The notes: generated from the letters alone by a model not told the origin. A stretch of 64,000 nucleotides of DNA from Pseudomonas oryzihabitans (GCF_007665395.1 NZ_VDND01000003.1:62001-126000); one strand, 5' to 3'. Positions 26,663-36,331 are shown, counted from the first letter of the stretch. Program-made: numbers and translations.

Positions 26663-26676
26663 GTTCAAAAATGAAC
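26663..26676. promoter_or_regulatory. palindrome GTTCA-AAAA-TGAAC
   Basis: A perfect 5-bp dyad with a 4-bp A-rich centre, 12 bp upstream of the lysR start and about 50 bp upstream of the MFS start. A candidate LysR recognition site for autoregulation and control of the divergent genes. Confidence 0.4.
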
Positions 26677-26725
26677 ATTCAATATGCAGGAAGGGCAGTC
26701 CCCAAACAATAACGTAGGGGAGACC

Positions 26726-28304
26726 ATGACGACTCACGTCAATCCCGGTCCGTTGGACCTTGCCAGTGGGGTGGAACTGGCTCTGCAGGGGAGATCAGCC
26801 ATGAGCAGATTGCGAGAGAGGGCAGCGAGGGTAACGGGCGCCTGCAAGGGCCTGGAAGGGAGTGTCGCTCGCCAGGAGGCAGCGGACGGTGCCCGGGCAC
26901 AGCCCGACAGCCGCCGCTGGTTCGCCCTGGGCGTGTTGTTGCTCGGCACGCTGCTGCCGCCGCTCGACTTCTTCATCGTCAATGTGGCGCTGCTGGTGAT
27001 CCGCAACGACTTCGCGGCGTCTTCGGATCTCGCCCAATTAGTGGTGTCGGTCTATGCGACCGCCTATGCGGTCACCCTGATCCTGGGTGGGCGGCTGGGC
27101 GATCTACGGTCGCAAGCGCGTCTATCTCGGCGGCATGGTGGGCTTCGGCCTGGCCTCCGCGCTGTGCGGACTGGCGCCCGCGCCCGAGGTCCTCATCGCC
27201 GGCCGGCTGCTGCAGGGCATAGCCGCTGCCATCATGGCGCCTCAGTCCCTGGCCTTGATCCATGCGACCTTCCCGGCGGAGGAGAAGAACCAGGCGCTCG
27301 GTCTTTATGGCGCCACCTTCGGGCTCGCCTCGGTCTGCGGCCAGGTGCTGGGTGGCGTGCTGATCGAAGCCAATCCCTTCGGACTCGGCTGGCGCAGCAT
27401 CTTCCTCATCAACCTTCCGATCATCCTCTGTGCCTTGCCTGCCGCCTTGGCCTGGCTGCGCGAGAGCCGGGCGAATCAGGGGGCCCGGCTGGACGTCATC
27501 GGCGCCTGCTTGCTCGCGGCGGGGCTGTTGGCGCTGGTCGTTCCCCTCGTCGAGGGGCCGCGACTCGAGTGGCCCTGGTGGTCCGTGTCCCTGCTGCTCT
27601 CGAGTGGGGTGGTGCTGCGCCTGTTCTGGCGCTACGAGCAGCGCCAGGAACGGAAGGGCGAAATGCCCTTGGTGCTGCCCTCCCTGTTCGCGGCAGCCCG
27701 ACTGCGCCGCAGCCTGCTGGCGACCTTCCTGTTCTACGCCCTTGCCCCTTTCTTCCTCATCTTCGCCGTCTACCAGCAGGCGGGGCTGGGTCACGGCGCC
27801 TTGGCGGCGGGTTGGGCGATTCTGCCCCTGGGCGTCGGGTTTCTGTGCGGCCCCCTGTGCAGTCCGCGCATCGCCCGGCGCCTCGGCACCCGCACCGCCT
27901 CCCTGGGCATGACCCTGGAAGTGGCGGGGCTGGTGCTGGTAGCCGCTCTGGCGGGCTCACCCGCCTGGCTATCCGTTCCGCTGCTGTTGATCGGCCTGGG
28001 GCAGGGCATCGCGCTGCCCGCCCTGGTCAGGTCGAACGCGGATCAGGTGGCGCCGAGCTTGGCCGGTCTGGCGGCCGGCTTGACGAATGCCACCTTGCAG
28101 ATCAGCGCAGCCCTGTCGGTCGCGCTCCTGGGTGGCCTGTTCTTCCAACTCGCCCCCGAGGGCGCCCCTGCCGCGACGGTTCGCTTCGCCTTTTCGCTGA
28201 CGTCGGTGGCGATCGGCGGCGCCTTGGCGCTGGCGGCGGGGTTGAGTTGGCGGAGAACGCCGGAGGGCGCTGCCCAGACCGCTATCGGCTCCAGTACCCA
28301 CTGA
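26726..28304 (+). pseudogene. frameshifted MFS exporter (EmrB/QacA, DHA2 type)
   Basis: The reading frame from ATG 26726 (after GGGGAGACC) encodes TM1-TM2 with LGTLLPPLDFFIVNVALLVI and ILGGRLGDL, then loses sense at about 27104. From there the next frame continues with YGRKRVYLGGMVGFGLASALCGLAP and runs to 28304 as a normal 14-helix exporter. The junction should read GDL-YGRK; the DNA has GAT-C-TAC, as if one CT of a CTCT was lost. The protein would be truncated near residue 127 unless the shift is a sequencing error or is bypassed. The N-terminus before the first helix is also unusually long (about 70 residues). Confidence 0.8.
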
Positions 28305-28335
28305 CCTTGCCAAAGACCATCGAGGGGAAACCCGC

Positions 28336-29166
28336 ATGAAAAAGACCTGGCTCATCACCGGCTGCTCCTCCGGCCTCGGCCAGCACCTTGCCGTGGCAGC
28401 CGCTGCGCGCGGCGACAATGTCGTGGCCACCGCCCGCGATCCGGCCATATTGCAACCGCTGACCCGGCAGTTCCCGGATAACCTCAAGGCGGTGCGCCTG
28501 GATGTCACGGACGCCAGCGCCGCGGCCGCCGCTATCGCTTTCGCGCAGCAGGCATTCGGCGGCCTGGATGTCTTGGTGAACAATGCCGGGGTCGGCTTCA
28601 TAGGGGCGGTCGAAGAGGCCGAGCCCAGTGAATACCGGCCGGTTTTCGAGGTGAATGTGTTCGGCCTGATCGAGATGACCCGCCTGGCGCTGCCAGCGCT
28701 GCGCGAGCGCGGTTCCGGCCGCATCGTCAATCTGTCGTCCGGGGCCGGGCTCTCGGGAGGTCCTGGCTCGGGTTACTACAGTGCCAGCAAGTTCGCCGTC
28801 GAGGGATTTTCCGAGTCCCTGGCGCGGGAGGTCGAGCCCCTTGGGCTAAGGGTGATCATCGTCGAGCCCGGCCCCTTCAGGACCGACTTCCTCGGACGCT
28901 CCATCGCGCTGGCGAAACAGGTGATCGGCGCCTACGCCGACACCGCCGGGCGCCGGCGTGCCTATCGCGACAGCAACGATGGCCGGCAGGCGGGAGATCC
29001 ACGCAAGGCTGCCGCGGTGATCCTGCAGGCGGTGGAGGCGGCGAATCCGCCCTTGCATCTGCCGCTGGGACCGGTCGCCTACGACATCGCCGAACACAAG
29101 CTGAGTTCGCTGCGGGCGGATATGGACGCCTGGCGAGCTATCGCCCGGCATACCGACTTTGACTGA
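28336..29166 (+). CDS. SDR-family oxidoreductase
   Basis: 276 residues, classical short-chain dehydrogenase. The NAD(P) motif is TGCSSGLG (about 8-15), followed by NNAGVG, S in VNLSSGAGLSGG and Y-x3-K in YYSASKFAVEG. The C-terminal substrate region is typical of the retinol-dehydrogenase-like subgroup that ends with RADMDAWRAI. It starts 31 bp after the MFS pseudogene's true stop, with GAGGGG upstream, so it was the second gene of that unit. Substrate unknown. Confidence 0.87.
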   Translation: MKKTWLITGCSSGLGQHLAVAAAARGDNVVATARDPAILQPLTRQFPDNLKAVRLDVTDASAAAAAIAFAQQAFGGLDVLVNNAGVGFIGAVEEAEPSEYRPVFEVNVFGLIEMTRLALPALRERGSGRIVNLSSGAGLSGGPGSGYYSASKFAVEGFSESLAREVEPLGLRVIIVEPGPFRTDFLGRSIALAKQVIGAYADTAGRRRAYRDSNDGRQAGDPRKAAAVILQAVEAANPPLHLPLGPVAYDIAEHKLSSLRADMDAWRAIARHTDFD

Positions 29167-29371
29167 CTTGTGCGAAACAACGGCCAGGAGCCAGGCCAGT
29201 CCAGCGAATACGCCGTGCGGCCCGGACTGGCGGTCGACCCCTTTGCCATTCGGTCGGTGTCGGCGGCGATCTCTGCGCAGGCGGTGCGGCATGGCTATCC
29301 AGCCGGATCGGCGCATCCTGGCCGCGCTCTGGGCACCGCGCGTGGCGGCGTCCCGAAGGCGTCCGGGGCAC

Positions 29372-30634
29372 TCAGCCGTAACGCTTGAACGCCTCGATGG
29401 CCAGGCCGTTGCCGATGTTGCCGAAGCGGTCGCCGTCCACCAGGCGGGCGCCGGGGAAGCGCCTGGCCAGGGCCTGGCGCAGGGCCGGGATGCCGCTGGA
29501 GCCGCCGGTGAAGAACAGGCTGTCGACCCGCGCCGGATCGAGGTCGGCGCGGGCCAGCAGCTCGTCCACGCCGCGGCTAAGACGTTCCAGCTGCAGGGCG
29601 ATGGCGGCATCGAACAGCGGACGCTCCAGATCGGCGGCCAGGCCGGTCTCGATGCGATCCAGGCGCAGGGTGCGGCGCCAGTCGTCGGTCAGGGCGATCT
29701 TGGCATCTTCCACCTGCATGGCCAGCCAGTGGCCGGCGCGCTGTTCGATGAGCTTGAACAGGCGATCCATGCAGCGGGTGTCCTGGGCGTCGTATCTCAT
29801 GTCGCGCAGGCCCAGCACGCTCTTCTTGGCGTAGACGGCGTTGATGGTGTGCCAGGTCGCCAGGTTGATGTAGTGGCTGGTGGGCATGGTGGCGCCGCTC
29901 TTCATGGCGCTGCCGTAGCCCAGCAGCGGCATCACCCCCTCCAGGCTCAGCTGGCGGTCGAAGTCGGTCCCGCCGACGTGCACGCCGCCGGTGGCGAGGA
30001 TGTCGCCGGCGCGGTCGGCCAGCTCGCGGCGCTCCGGTGCCAGGCGCACCAGGGAGAAGTCCGAGGTACCGCCGCCGATGTCGACGATCAGCACCAGCTC
30101 CTCGCGCTCGATGCTGCGCTCGTAGTCGAAGGCGGCGGCGAGGGGCTCGAACTGGAAGGAGATGTGGCTAAAGCCCACCTGGCGCGCCACGGTGGCCAGG
30201 GTGTCCTCGGCTTCCTGGTCGGCGACCGGATCGTCATCGACGAAGTGCACCGGGCGACCCAGCACCACGGCGTCGAAGGCGCGATCCGCCTGCTCCTCGG
30301 CGCGCTGCTTGAGGGTGCCGAGGAACAGGCCGAGCACCTCGGTGAAGGGCAGGGCGCTGCCGAGGATGCTGGTCTCGCCCTTGAGCAGGCTGGAGCCGAG
30401 CAGGCTCTTGAGGGATCTCAGCAGGCGGCCTTCGTAACCTTCCAGGTATTCGTGCAGCGCCTGGCGGCCATAGGCCGGACGGCGTTCCTCGGCGTTGAAG
30501 AAGATCACCGAGGGCAGGGTGGCCTTGCCTTCCTCGAGGGGCAGCAGGACCTCTCCCGAGGGCCGCAGCCAGCCGGCGGTGGAGTTGGAAGTACCGAAGT
30601 CGAGGCCCAGGGCCCGGGCGGGTAGAGCGGCCAT
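29372..30634 (-). CDS. Hsp70-family protein (YegD-like)
   Basis: 420 residues: an actin-like ATPase domain only, without the Hsp70 substrate-binding lid. Motifs are LGLDFGTSNSTAGW (phosphate 1), LVLIVDIGGGTSDFSL (phosphate 2) and LFFTGGSSGIPALRQAL (adenosine). This matches YegD and similar short Hsp70 relatives, which are putative chaperones of unknown client. The start has a normal MAALPARALGLDFG. The gap between the SDR gene and this stop (29167-29371) shows nothing recognisable. Confidence 0.88.
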   Translation of the reverse strand: MAALPARALGLDFGTSNSTAGWLRPSGEVLLPLEEGKATLPSVIFFNAEERRPAYGRQALHEYLEGYEGRLLRSLKSLLGSSLLKGETSILGSALPFTEVLGLFLGTLKQRAEEQADRAFDAVVLGRPVHFVDDDPVADQEAEDTLATVARQVGFSHISFQFEPLAAAFDYERSIEREELVLIVDIGGGTSDFSLVRLAPERRELADRAGDILATGGVHVGGTDFDRQLSLEGVMPLLGYGSAMKSGATMPTSHYINLATWHTINAVYAKKSVLGLRDMRYDAQDTRCMDRLFKLIEQRAGHWLAMQVEDAKIALTDDWRRTLRLDRIETGLAADLERPLFDAAIALQLERLSRGVDELLARADLDPARVDSLFFTGGSSGIPALRQALARRFPGARLVDGDRFGNIGNGLAIEAFKRYG

Positions 30635-30768
30635 GTCAGGATCCGTAACGCGAACAGCCGCGCAGTTTAGCCCAGACCGGCGCGCAAACGAACCCTGGCC
30701 GGATGCCAGCAGGGTGGTCGCAGCCGTCTCGCCGGGGCTTCGGCCATAGCGGGTGGTGCGCGACGGGG

Positions 30769-31206
30769 CTAGGGCCTGGGCCCCTCGTCGCGGCGCTGGT
30801 CGAAGCTGCAGGCATCCTGCCGACAGCGCCGCCCGCCGTCCGGATGCGGCAGCCAGGTCAGGCCCGGGCGCAGCTTGAGGAACAGGCGATAGCCCAGTTC
30901 CAGCAGGGGGCGCAGCGGGCGCCAGGCGAGGGGTCGCGCCCAGTGGCCGAGGCCGGCGGTGCGCCAGCTCCAGTAGGTGGCATCCAGGCCACGGAACCAG
31001 TGACCGTCGGCATCCCGGGCATGCAGCAGGTCGAGCATGGCCTGGCGCGGTGGGGCATCGGCCGGCGGTTCATAGTCGGGCGCGGCCAGGTCGACCAGGT
31101 GTAGGCGACGCGGATCGGCGTGCCGCCGCAGCCAGGCGATCTCCCGGGCGCAGAGCGGGCAGGCGCCGTCGTGGTACAGGGTGAGGGGCAGGCGGGGGAC
31201 ATGCAT
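30769..31206 (-). CDS. DCC-family thiol-disulfide oxidoreductase (DUF393)
   Basis: 145 residues. The family signature is near the N-terminus: LYHDGACPLCAREIAWL with the CxxC pair C16/C19, and DATYWSWRTAGLGHWARPL further on. DCC proteins are thioredoxin-like and mostly uncharacterised; a redox role is inferred from the CxxC. The ATG at 31206 begins right before the first strand. It stands alone; the neighbouring SDR is divergent. Confidence 0.85.
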   Translation of the reverse strand: MHVPRLPLTLYHDGACPLCAREIAWLRRHADPRRLHLVDLAAPDYEPPADAPPRQAMLDLLHARDADGHWFRGLDATYWSWRTAGLGHWARPLAWRPLRPLLELGYRLFLKLRPGLTWLPHPDGGRRCRQDACSFDQRRDEGPRP

Positions 31207-31367
31207 CGTGATCTTCCTGGGGGCTTGCCTATCTGGACCGGCCACGGGCTCTGCCGTTGCGCTTTCCGCCGAACGGTAAGCGCAACGGCGCGCTCTGGCG
31301 AGTCGGAATCAGAGACGCCGGATGACGGCATTGCACGCAAACCACACGAGCTACGAACGAGGTCGCT

Positions 31368-32165
31368 ATGGATCTGGGAATCAACGGGCGCGTCGCCCTC
31401 ATCACGGGCGCCAGCGGTGGCATGGGTCTGGCAACGGCCAAGCTGTTGGCCGAAGAGGGCGTCAAGCTGGTGCTGTCCGACCTGGAGCAGGACAAGCTGG
31501 CAGAGGCGGCCAAGGGCCTGCCGGGCGAGCTGCTGCTGATCGCCGCCGACATGACCGACCAGGCGGCGGTGAACAAGCTGGTGGAGCAGGGCGAGAGCCG
31601 CTTCGGCCAGATCGACATCGTGGTGCATACCGCCGGTGTCACCGGCGCCAAGGGCGATCCGCTGGAATTGGCCGACGCCGACTACGAGGAGGCCTGGGCC
31701 ACCGACTTCTTCTCCGCCGTGCGCGTCGCCCGCGCCGCCATCCCGCGCATGCGCCAGCGTGGCTGGGGCCGCTTCGTCTGCATCACCTCGGAAAACGCCG
31801 TCCAGCCCTACTGGGAAGAGGCCGTCTACAACGTGGCCAAGGCGGCCCTGGCGGCCTTCATCAAGAACCTGTCCTACAAGGAAGCGGCCCACGGCGTGCT
31901 GTGCAACACCGTCTCGCCGGCCTTCATCGAGACCGGCATGACCGACGGCATGATGGAGAAACGCGCCAAGGAACTTGGCGTCTCCTTCGACGAAGCCATC
32001 GAAAGCTTCCTCGACGAAGAGCGGCCCGGCATTGTGCAGAAGCGTCGCGGCAAGGTGGAAGAGGTGGCCGCGGCCATCGCCCTGCTGGTATCCGAGCGCG
32101 CCTCTTTCATCAACGGCAGCAACCTGCGCGTGGATGGCGGTTCGGTCCAGGCTGTGCAGAACTAG
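31368..32165 (+). CDS. SDR-family oxidoreductase
   Basis: 265 residues. The cofactor motif is TGASGGMG (about 14-21), with an S in CITSENAVQP and Y-x3-K in EEAVYNVAKAALAAF; the C-terminus has the usual INGSNLRVDGGSV. The insertion between strand 6 and the C-terminus (MMEKRAKELGVSFDEAIESFLDEERPG) is shared with a subgroup of 3-oxoacyl-ACP-reductase-like SDRs. Substrate unknown. The VirK-like gene converges on it with a 13-bp gap. Confidence 0.87.
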   Translation: MDLGINGRVALITGASGGMGLATAKLLAEEGVKLVLSDLEQDKLAEAAKGLPGELLLIAADMTDQAAVNKLVEQGESRFGQIDIVVHTAGVTGAKGDPLELADADYEEAWATDFFSAVRVARAAIPRMRQRGWGRFVCITSENAVQPYWEEAVYNVAKAALAAFIKNLSYKEAAHGVLCNTVSPAFIETGMTDGMMEKRAKELGVSFDEAIESFLDEERPGIVQKRRGKVEEVAAAIALLVSERASFINGSNLRVDGGSVQAVQN

Positions 32166-32178
32166 GTTTGCCATCCGC

Positions 32179-32604
32179 TCAATCGCGGTAGAACGTCAGG
32201 CCGCGATTGACCGCGCAGCGGTAGGCCACCTTGTCGCCACGCGGGCGGTAGGAAGGCAGCTCGAACGCGTCCATGCTGAATTCGGCGGAGTCGTCGGGCT
32301 TCACCCGGTAGCGCAGGAGCTGCACCACCGGCTGACCGTCCGGCGCGACGCTGACATGTTCGTCGGCGAAGGCCAGCACCTGGTCGGGAGTGATGCGAAA
32401 GGCACCCAGCTGCAGGCCGCCGCGGGTCTGGCTGGGATTGGTGGCGGGCAGCGCCGGCTGGCAGGCGCCGAGGTCCAGCACCAGGCGGACCGCAGCGCCT
32501 TGCAACAGCGCGGTACGCACTGCTGCCTGGTCGGGCAGCGGCGTGGCGGCCTGGGCACCGAGGACGAACAGGCCGGAGAGCAAGGGTAGGAAACGCGCGG
32601 TCAT
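32179..32604 (-). CDS. VirK-family periplasmic protein
   Basis: 141 residues with a signal peptide (about 1-20, FVLGAQA). The mature part resembles VirK domain proteins: VRTALLQGAAVRLVLDLGAC early, then GAFRITPDQVLAFADEHVSV and a C-terminal DKVAYRCAVNRGLTFYR; two cysteines could pair. VirK proteins are virulence-plasmid or accessory exported proteins of unclear function. The ATG at 32604 was chosen as it starts the signal peptide directly. Confidence 0.75.
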   Translation of the reverse strand: MTARFLPLLSGLFVLGAQAATPLPDQAAVRTALLQGAAVRLVLDLGACQPALPATNPSQTRGGLQLGAFRITPDQVLAFADEHVSVAPDGQPVVQLLRYRVKPDDSAEFSMDAFELPSYRPRGDKVAYRCAVNRGLTFYRD

Positions 32605-32775
32605 GGTCAGGCTCCATGGCATTGGGAGCGCTCCAGCTTAGCCAAGCGCAGCGCTGCGATCGGCGGACCCGGTCACGCTTTGCTCTGGAAAGCGGGTTTC
32701 AGCCCTCGGGCCAGGGCTTCACCGGCCTAGCGATTCTGGCTGCCGAGGCGGTCGTCCACCCTCCGCTAGGGCTGC

Positions 32776-33522
32776 CTAGCCGGGCTGGTCTTCGTCGGGA
32801 GGGGCGCCCGCCGAATCCTGTTCGCTCCGCTGACGCCGAACCGCCTCCGCCAGCGGAATGAATTCCACCTGGCGGTCCTTAACCACCGGCGGCAGGGTGA
32901 TGCCCATGGACACGTAGATGCTGGTGAACATGTCGACGCCCATGTCGGCCGGCTTCACCCAGTCCACCGGTACATAGAGCAGGCCACCGCCCACCGGCAC
33001 GGGTGCCGAGGGCACCAGCACGGCGTGATAGTGGCGACCGTCGATGTCCACCACCGCCGGATTGGGCAGCAAGGCCAGCACCGCCACGCCCTGGCCACCG
33101 AAGAAGCACCACACCGGACTCATGGCGCGGATGTCCGCCCCGCCTTCCTTGCGGTCGAGCAACTCGACGAAGCGTTCGGCCAGGCCATAGAGCTTGCCGA
33201 ACACCGGTATGCGCCGGAACGTCAGGTTGGCGAACCAGGCCAGTGGCCGGCGCAGGCCCAGCTTGACGGCGATGCCCAGCGGATAGAGCAGCACCAGCAG
33301 CACCAGGGTGCCGATGCCATAGGCCGCCAGGGAGTTGCCGACGAAGGGATGACCGACCGCCACGAACAGCTGGCCGAGGGTGGTGTTCGGTCCGATCAGC
33401 CCGTTGAGGAAGCTGACGATCCAGCCGATCAGGGCCAGGGTCAGCACCAGCGGCAGGAGCAACAGCAGGCCGGCCAGCCAGGTGGATACGATGCTTTCGA
33501 AACCGCGACGAACGAAGGGCAT
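32776..33522 (-). CDS. DUF502 membrane protein
   Basis: 248 residues with two clear helices (about 12-40 and 65-88) and a soluble C-terminal part containing VDIDGRHYHAVLVPSAPVPVGGGLLYVPVDWVKPADMGVDMFTSIYVSMGI, the conserved DUF502 core with the PTPNPTSG-like position read as PSAPVPVGG. Function is not established for the family. It diverges from the exported AroD-like gene with 133 bp between. Confidence 0.85.
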   Translation of the reverse strand: MPFVRRGFESIVSTWLAGLLLLLPLVLTLALIGWIVSFLNGLIGPNTTLGQLFVAVGHPFVGNSLAAYGIGTLVLLVLLYPLGIAVKLGLRRPLAWFANLTFRRIPVFGKLYGLAERFVELLDRKEGGADIRAMSPVWCFFGGQGVAVLALLPNPAVVDIDGRHYHAVLVPSAPVPVGGGLLYVPVDWVKPADMGVDMFTSIYVSMGITLPPVVKDRQVEFIPLAEAVRRQRSEQDSAGAPPDEDQPG

Positions 33523-33582
33523 GCAAGGACTCGACGGCTAAAGCACCAGTCTACGCGAGCCGTGCGATCAGCGCCCGTCACA

Positions 33583-33609
33583 CCCTCGCCGACGGGCACT
33601 CGGCGAGGG
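33583..33609. promoter_or_regulatory. perfect 10-bp inverted repeat upstream of the exported aroD gene
   Basis: CCCTCGCCGA, 7 nt, TCGGCGAGGG, in the divergent gap between DUF502 and the dehydroquinate dehydratase. It ends 46 bp before the latter's ATG. It could be an operator or a leader hairpin. Confidence 0.35.
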
Positions 33610-33655
33610 GTTTGCCGGTCTGGAAGACAATCCCCTCGCGTTCTGGAGTCCTGCC

Positions 33656-34519
33656 ATGCCCCTCAAACTTCGCCCGCTGCTGCTCGCGGCGCTACCTTTC
33701 GCCCTGTGCGCCGGCTGGGCGCTGTCCACGCCGGTACAGGCCGCCACCCAGGTGGTGCAGGTCCGCGATTTGCCCATCGGCGCAGGGCGTCCCAAGATCA
33801 TCGTCTCCACCTCTGGTAAGACCGCCGAGCAGGTGCTGGAGCAGGGCCAAGCCGCCGCCGGGTCCGCGGCGGTCGACATCCTGGAGTTGCGCCTCGACCT
33901 CCTGACGTTCGCCACGGACGCCGACCAGGTCGCCGCCCTGGGGCGGCAACTGGTGCAGGCGCTGGGCGGCAAGCCGCTGCTGCTGACCTTCAGGTCCAAG
34001 CGCGAAGGCGGCGCCGGCGAGCTGGATGACGCGGCCTACGCGGCGCTCTACGGCAAGCTGCTGCAGGCGGGCTTCGCCGACCTGATCGATGTGGAGATGC
34101 GGCGCGACGAGCGCAGGGTCAAGGCGCTGGTGGTGGAGGCGCACAAGACCGGAGCCAAGGTGATCCTCTCCAGCCACGACTTCCAGGGTACCCCGAGCAA
34201 CGCCGACATGCTGAAGCGGCTGCAGCGTCAACAAGCCCTGGGCGCCGATATCCTCAAGCTAGCGGTGATGCCCCACGACGGCGGCGACGTCGCCCGCCTG
34301 CTGCAGGTGACCTGGAACATGCACGAGCGCAGCCCCCGGCCGCTGCTCATCATGGCCATGGGCGGTACCGGCAGCGTCTCCCGCCTGGCGGGCGAAACCT
34401 TCGGCAGCGCCCTCACCTTCGGCAACCAGGGCCAGGCGTCGGCCCCGGGCCAGATCGAGGCCGACGTCCTGCACCAGACGCTGGAGGCGCTGCACCGGGC
34501 GCGCCAGCCTTCCTCATAG
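33656..34519 (+). CDS. exported type I 3-dehydroquinate dehydratase
   Basis: 287 residues: a signal peptide (about 1-29, ...STPVQA) before a complete type I enzyme. Active-site residues are E77/R79 in ILELRLD, R113 in LTFRSKREGG, the catalytic base H174 in SSHDFQGTP, the Schiff-base lysine K201 in ILKLAVMP, and the lid ASAPGQI. The reaction is 3-dehydroquinate to 3-dehydroshikimate. A biosynthetic AroD would stay in the cytoplasm, and pseudomonads generally use type II AroQ for that, so this copy fits periplasmic quinate catabolism, linked to the OprD-MHS-QuiC1 cluster at 38-44 kb. The last 6 bp overlap the S9 peptidase gene. Confidence 0.88.
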   Translation: MPLKLRPLLLAALPFALCAGWALSTPVQAATQVVQVRDLPIGAGRPKIIVSTSGKTAEQVLEQGQAAAGSAAVDILELRLDLLTFATDADQVAALGRQLVQALGGKPLLLTFRSKREGGAGELDDAAYAALYGKLLQAGFADLIDVEMRRDERRVKALVVEAHKTGAKVILSSHDFQGTPSNADMLKRLQRQQALGADILKLAVMPHDGGDVARLLQVTWNMHERSPRPLLIMAMGGTGSVSRLAGETFGSALTFGNQGQASAPGQIEADVLHQTLEALHRARQPSS

Positions 34520-36331
34520 CCAGCGACGGTAGAAGGCCGCTTCCTGCTCCAGGGCATCGGCCTGGTTGGCGGCCTGGCGAAAGCCATGGCCTTCGTCGGG
34601 GTAGCGGCGCACCACCACCGGCACGCCGCGGGCCTCCAGGGCGGCGGCCATGGCGTCGGTCTGGGCCGGTACCACCACGGCATCCTTGAGGCCCTGGAGG
34701 AAAATTACCGGCGCCTGGATGCCCGCGGCATGCAGCAGCGGGGTACGGGCCTCGTAGCGAGCGCGGTCGGCTATGGGGTCGCCGATCAGCCAGTCGAGGT
34801 AGTCGGCCTCGAACTTGTGGGTGACCTTGGCCAGCGCCAGGGGATCGCTGACCCCATAGACGCTGGCCCCGGCGCGGAAGACGTCGCGAAAGGCCAGGGC
34901 GCAAAGCACCGTGTAGCCACCGGCGCTGCCGCCACGGATGAAGGCGCGCGCCGGATCCACCAGACCCTGGGCGCCCAGGTAATCGACCACTGCACAGGCG
35001 TCCTCCACGTCCACCTCGCCCCAGCGCAGGTGCAACGCCTGGCGGTAGGCACGGCCATGGCCACTGCTGCCACGATAGTTGAGATCGGCCACGGCGAAGC
35101 CCTGGCGGACCCAGAACTGGATACGTGCCTCGAACACCGGATAGGTACAGGAGGTCGGGCCGCCATGGATGCTGACCAGCAGCGGTGGCGGACCCTCGCC
35201 ATGGCGCTCCGGCAGGTAGAGAAAGCCCTGGGCCAGGCCGTCGCCGCTGGGATAGCTCAGCGGCTGCGGCGCGACGATGGCGGCTTCCGCCAGGGGCGCC
35301 ACGCCCCCGCTGACGATGTCCACCGCGCCGGTGGCGCGGTCGATGGCCAGGATCGCCGACGGCCGTGTCGGCGCGGCGGCGATGCAGTAGCAGTACCGCT
35401 CGTCCAGGGCCAGCCCGCGGAAGCGGGTGAAGTCGGGGGCCAGGCGCCGCACCTGGCCGTCCGCCCGGCGTTCGCCGAGCAGGCCGAAGCCTTCTTCCTG
35501 CCAGGTCGCCAGCCAGCCTTCCGCCGTGGGCAGCCAACTGGCGCCGCCCAGCTGCCAGGGCGCGGCGGCGTGATCCGCCGCGGGTGCCGCCTGGGGCGCG
35601 AAGCCGTCGGGCGTCTCGCACCAGGGCTGCCACCAGCCCTGGCGATCGCTCAGTGCCCAGAGCCGGTGGCCCTGATCGAAGAGCGGCTGCTGCAGCGACT
35701 CCTCGGGGTCGGCCGAGACGAGGCGGGGCGCGCCGGGACGTCCCGCGGCGTCCAGTTCCGCCGCCAGCAGCCGGGTGCGGGTCCAGGGCTGGTGGGGCCG
35801 ATCCCATTCGATCCAGGCCAGCCAGCGACCGTCGGCGCTGGTGCGGGGCGCGGCGTAGAAGTCCGCGCCCTCGGCCAGCACCTGCCGCTCGCCGTCCAGG
35901 CCAAGGGTGACCAGCCGATGGCGCGGCGGTTGCTCGCTACGGTCTTCCTCGACCGCCAGTATGCGTTGCTGGTGGCCATCCCAGTGCAGGTCGCCATAAC
36001 GCCACTGTGGGCCACCGGCGAGCCGTTCGGGCGCGCTGCCATCGCGCGGTTGGCGGTAGACCGCCTGATCGGCTTCATTGACGAACAGCGGCCCGGCGTC
36101 GGCGAGGCAGAGGGCGCCACCGCCGTATTCATAGACCTTGCTGCGCAGGCTGAAGCCGGCCGGCGTCAGGCAGTGTGGCGCGGCGTCACCCTGGCGTACC
36201 CAGAGCCGGGTGGCGCCGTCGCAGGGATCGTACTGGCTCCAGTAGAGGCCACTGGCATCGACCTTGAGCTCGGCGAAGTCGATACCGGCGGCAACGGCCT
36301 GGGCCGGCGTGAGTGGCGTAGGGACGGTCAT
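34514..36331 (-). CDS. S9-family prolyl oligopeptidase/acylaminoacyl peptidase
   Basis: 605 residues. An N-terminal beta-propeller (about 20-360) is followed by an alpha/beta-hydrolase domain. The oxyanion region is VSIHGGPTS, the nucleophile Ser is in RGGSAGGYTVL, the Asp in LQGLKDAVVV and the His in YPDEGHGF, in the usual order. There is no signal peptide, so it acts in the cytoplasm on short peptides or acyl-peptides. Convergent with the exported aroD gene. Confidence 0.9.
   Translation of the reverse strand: MTVPTPLTPAQAVAAGIDFAELKVDASGLYWSQYDPCDGATRLWVRQGDAAPHCLTPAGFSLRSKVYEYGGGALCLADAGPLFVNEADQAVYRQPRDGSAPERLAGGPQWRYGDLHWDGHQQRILAVEEDRSEQPPRHRLVTLGLDGERQVLAEGADFYAAPRTSADGRWLAWIEWDRPHQPWTRTRLLAAELDAAGRPGAPRLVSADPEESLQQPLFDQGHRLWALSDRQGWWQPWCETPDGFAPQAAPAADHAAAPWQLGGASWLPTAEGWLATWQEEGFGLLGERRADGQVRRLAPDFTRFRGLALDERYCYCIAAAPTRPSAILAIDRATGAVDIVSGGVAPLAEAAIVAPQPLSYPSGDGLAQGFLYLPERHGEGPPPLLVSIHGGPTSCTYPVFEARIQFWVRQGFAVADLNYRGSSGHGRAYRQALHLRWGEVDVEDACAVVDYLGAQGLVDPARAFIRGGSAGGYTVLCALAFRDVFRAGASVYGVSDPLALAKVTHKFEADYLDWLIGDPIADRARYEARTPLLHAAGIQAPVIFLQGLKDAVVVPAQTDAMAAALEARGVPVVVRRYPDEGHGFRQAANQADALEQEAAFYRRWL

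Noticed and set aside
27105..28339. Continuation of the first MFS frame to 28339
   Set aside because: The product after 27104 loses all hydrophobic helices, while the +1 frame continues the transporter.
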